NCBI GenBank assembly: GCA_934426285.1
Contig: CAKRYE010000073.1
Coordinates: forward strand, 1 to 8,229
Direction of reading: 5' to 3'
Length of the DNA: 8,229 nucleotides
Source of the DNA: an uncultured Blautia sp.
GTDB taxonomy: Bacteria; Bacillota; Clostridia; Lachnospirales; Lachnospiraceae
This document shows, one piece after another, positions 6,355 through 8,229 of this stretch. Below the pieces are notes generated by a model, which saw only the letters and a program-made list of their open reading frames with translations, searched no databases and was not told where the DNA came from. A program made the translations under genes and the position numbers. The number at the start of each line of letters is the position of its first letter. Positions within the stretch are counted from its first letter, which is position 1.

Positions 6355-7845
6355 TCAGGAAAGCAATCCTCTTACCATCTCTGCATTAAATGTCACACCT
6401 GTCAGGTGATCTACTTCGATCTGGTACAGGGCATTGGCTGCGATATGCTCTGCTGCCTGTTCCAGATCACGAATACCGCTTGTATTTTTATGCAATTCAA
6501 CGATGGCATCCAGACCTTCTTCTGTTACTACACATTCTTCTGCCTTCAGGCTCATGCGTTTCAGAACTTTCGGAAGAACGTATTTGGAGAAGATAATCTT
6601 CTTCTCTTCTGATGTATAATCCGGGATATCGATCACTGCGAAACGGGACATCAGAGGTGCGCTGATCTGGGATTTATCGTTTGCCGTAGCAATTGGATAA
6701 ACACCCACTGTGGGCACCATACATTCCATATAGTTATCTGTAAATCCAAGGTTGTCAAGCAGAGTAAGAAGTACGTCTGCAGGGTTTCCGTTGCCCTTAC
6801 CTGACGCTGCTTTATCAAGCTCGTTGATAATAAATACAAGGTTGGATTCTCCTGCTGCTGAGAAAGCTTCCATGATAATTCCGGGCTTTGCGTTTGCATA
6901 GATTCTGGAACTTCCTGTAAGCTGTTCCGGATCATTGATGGAACTCATGTCCAGAGTTGTCCACGGCAGTTTCAGAATACGGGCAACTGCATATGCAATC
7001 TGGGATTTACCTGTACCTGCAGGACCTACAAGGAGAAGTCCGTATGCAGGAAGTGTATGGGTACGGTTGATCTGGATGATTGTTTCAATGATACGCTGCT
7101 TTACAGATTCCATTCCATAGAGTTCCTCATCAAGGATCCTGCGGGCTTCCTGAGGATCGATTGCTTCAAAGTAATTGCTCTTCCACTGTACATTCATCAT
7201 GATGGAAAGTGCTCTCTGAGCATGACGTCTCTCCTCCGGAGATACTTCGTGTGAACGGGCAACTGCAAGGTTTCTTCTCGCCCAGAGACGGATATTGTCC
7301 GGCAAGGTTCTGCCTGCGCAGGTCATAAAATCAGTGATGCTCTGAATGCTTGTCAGCTTCATCTCATCCCCTGCTTCTTCCTCATCTTCATCCTCAATAA
7401 TCTCTGCAGGTGCACTGCTTGCAAGAAGTCTCTCAATCATAAACTGAAGGAATCCATCCTCTGCGGAAAGCTTCGTGCCGCCGCCAAAAGCAGTTTCACG
7501 AATCTTATAAACTGCATAACCATTCTCTTTATTCTCTCCAGAAAGACGCACATTGATATGATTCTCCCCAAGCCATTTCAGAAGACTTACAAATCTTGAA
7601 TCAATACTGATGATATCTGCACTGAAAACACCGTCATCCTCCTTAAATTCAAAGGATGTACGTTTGATCGGATTAGTAAAAATACCGCAGGAATGATGTT
7701 TCCACTGACGGCTGCTGTTATCCAGGATCATAATGGGTTTCTCAGGGGAAGTCTCCTTTTCATTGGACTGGAAAGTAGTGTAGGTACATTCAGACTGTAC
7801 ACCTGGTTTCTTGTCTGAAGCACCGCTGAAATCAAATACTGGCAT
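6355..7845 (-). CDS. Lon-like AAA+ ATPase lacking a protease domain
   Basis: This is a 496-residue cytosolic protein. Residues about 1-225 match no family I recognise and contain an acidic run near 149-161 (EDEDEEEAGDE). The AAA+ module begins near 235 (ARRILDEELYGMESVKQRI), closely resembling the entry to the Lon ATPase domain. Walker A is GPAGTGKS (274-281). The Walker B region is FIINELDKA (338-346), where Asn341 replaces the usual Asp and Glu342 is kept. Sensor 1 is ATAND (386-390), the arginine finger Arg401 is in PLMSRF, and sensor 2 is GIRDLE (457-462). The protein ends soon after the lid, so the Lon Ser-Lys protease domain is absent. A remodelling or chaperone-like role is inference; no client is suggested by the neighbours. 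The ATG at 7845 follows AAAGGAG at good spacing; an in-frame ATG at 7908 would add 21 residues but lacks such a site. Confidence 0.85.
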   Translation of the reverse strand: MPVFDFSGASDKKPGVQSECTYTTFQSNEKETSPEKPIMILDNSSRQWKHHSCGIFTNPIKRTSFEFKEDDGVFSADIISIDSRFVSLLKWLGENHINVRLSGENKENGYAVYKIRETAFGGGTKLSAEDGFLQFMIERLLASSAPAEIIEDEDEEEAGDEMKLTSIQSITDFMTCAGRTLPDNIRLWARRNLAVARSHEVSPEERRHAQRALSIMMNVQWKSNYFEAIDPQEARRILDEELYGMESVKQRIIETIIQINRTHTLPAYGLLLVGPAGTGKSQIAYAVARILKLPWTTLDMSSINDPEQLTGSSRIYANAKPGIIMEAFSAAGESNLVFIINELDKAASGKGNGNPADVLLTLLDNLGFTDNYMECMVPTVGVYPIATANDKSQISAPLMSRFAVIDIPDYTSEEKKIIFSKYVLPKVLKRMSLKAEECVVTEEGLDAIVELHKNTSGIRDLEQAAEHIAANALYQIEVDHLTGVTFNAEMVRGLLS

Positions 7846-7867
7846 GGTAAATACTCCTTTTATCTTA

Positions 7868-7882
7868 TCATACAACGTATGA
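7868..7882. repeat. Small palindrome in the AAA+ gene leader
   Basis: TCATAC and GTATGA are inverted around AAC, within the leader and about 22 bases before the ATG at 7845. The 6-bp stem is weak as RNA. It could be an operator or chance. Confidence 0.3.
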
Positions 7883-7929
7883 CATATTTCTATTACGCAT
7901 CTCTGCAATCCTGCCGGAAGCTATTTATT

Positions 7930-7958
7930 ATTCTAGCAGAATCTTTTCTTTTAATCAA
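7930..7958 (-). promoter_or_regulatory. Sigma-A type promoter of the AAA+ gene
   Basis: On the minus strand TTGATT (7958-7953) and TAGAAT (7935-7930) have a 17-base spacer. Expected start is near 7923, giving a leader of about 78 bases. The match is good but not perfect. Confidence 0.6.
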
Positions 7959-7969
7959 TTCTGTAAATG

Positions 7970-7986
7970 TATTTATTGCATAAATA
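7970..7986. repeat. AT-rich palindrome between two divergent promoters
   Basis: TATTTAT (7970-7976) and ATAAATA (7980-7986) are inverted around TGC. It lies between the minus-strand promoter of the AAA+ gene and the plus-strand trpS promoter, where an operator could act on both. The AT-rich composition makes chance plausible. Confidence 0.35.
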
Positions 7987-8024
7987 TTCAAAAAATTATA
8001 TCCTCATTTATTCCCCCAAAATCA

Positions 8025-8053
8025 TTGACGGTAACATCCGCAGGCTTTATAAT
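8025..8053 (+). promoter_or_regulatory. Sigma-A promoter of trpS
   Basis: TTGACG at 8025-8030 and a perfect TATAAT at 8048-8053 are separated by 17 bases. The transcript would start near 8060, giving a leader of only about 57 bases, too short for a T-box. Confidence 0.85.
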
Positions 8054-8068
8054 AGGGATAACTGAGAA

Positions 8069-8089
8069 TTTCCAGATACTCTCTGGAAA
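8069..8089 (+). promoter_or_regulatory. Hairpin in the trpS leader
   Basis: TTTCCAGA (8069-8076) pairs perfectly with TCTGGAAA (8082-8089) around TACTC. AATCGG follows instead of a U-run, so it is not an intrinsic terminator. It ends 16 bases before AGGAGAG (8106-8112) and could affect mRNA stability or translation; any regulatory role is inference. Confidence 0.5.
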
Positions 8090-8107
8090 ATCGGAATTTA
8101 CTTTTAG

Positions 8108-8229
<122 letters not shown>

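Noticed and set aside
6355..7845. Calling the AAA+ gene a Lon protease
   Set aside because: The ATPase core is Lon-like, but the Ser-Lys protease domain is absent and the stop codon follows directly after the AAA+ lid.
7846..7908. In-frame N-terminal extension of the AAA+ protein from ATG 7908
   Set aside because: The AAAGGAG site fits the ATG at 7845, and the extension has no binding site and would cover most of the predicted leader.

Overview
The window reads as ordinary chromosomal housekeeping DNA from a low-to-mid GC Firmicute, most likely a clostridial gut bacterium of the Lachnospiraceae type. That guess rests on AGGAG ribosome binding sites, strong TTGACA/TATAAT-type promoters, the gene content (a fused ribBA, an FMN riboswitch, a Lon-like AAA+ gene beside trpS) and the protein sequence style. 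No mobile element, CRISPR array, tRNA, rRNA or phage gene is visible.

Layout from left to right. Positions 1-906 (minus) hold a ketopantoate-reductase-family gene that runs off the left edge, probably missing only a few C-terminal codons. A divergent promoter region follows, then an RluA-family pseudouridine synthase on the plus strand (1138-2223). That gene converges on, and overlaps by four bases, the last gene of a minus-strand riboflavin operon. The operon is read from right to left: promoter (6346-6318), FMN riboswitch (6265-6159), a riboswitch terminator (6113-6079), a second terminator-like hairpin (5999-5961), then ribD (5916-4810), ribE (4808-4161), ribBA (3997-2798) and ribH (2687-2220). 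Just upstream of the operon promoter, on the same strand, is a Lon-like AAA+ ATPase without a protease domain (7845-6355). A divergent promoter region separates it from the start of trpS (8117 to the right edge).

The four rib genes encode the catalytic steps from GTP and ribulose 5-phosphate to riboflavin, apart from the dephosphorylation step, whose enzyme is not here. The RibA half of RibBA opens GTP and the RibB half makes dihydroxybutanone phosphate. RibD deaminates and reduces the pyrimidine, RibH joins the two branches to lumazine, and RibE dismutates lumazine to riboflavin. The riboswitch lets FMN shut the set off by transcription termination.

I found no clearly new biological system. 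The points most worth a second look are the AAA+ protein with an Asn in place of the Walker B Asp, the two stacked terminator-like hairpins in the rib leader, the absence of a terminator between the AAA+ gene and the rib promoter, the palindromes before ribH, and the loss of family-conserved Asn residues in the PanE-like protein.
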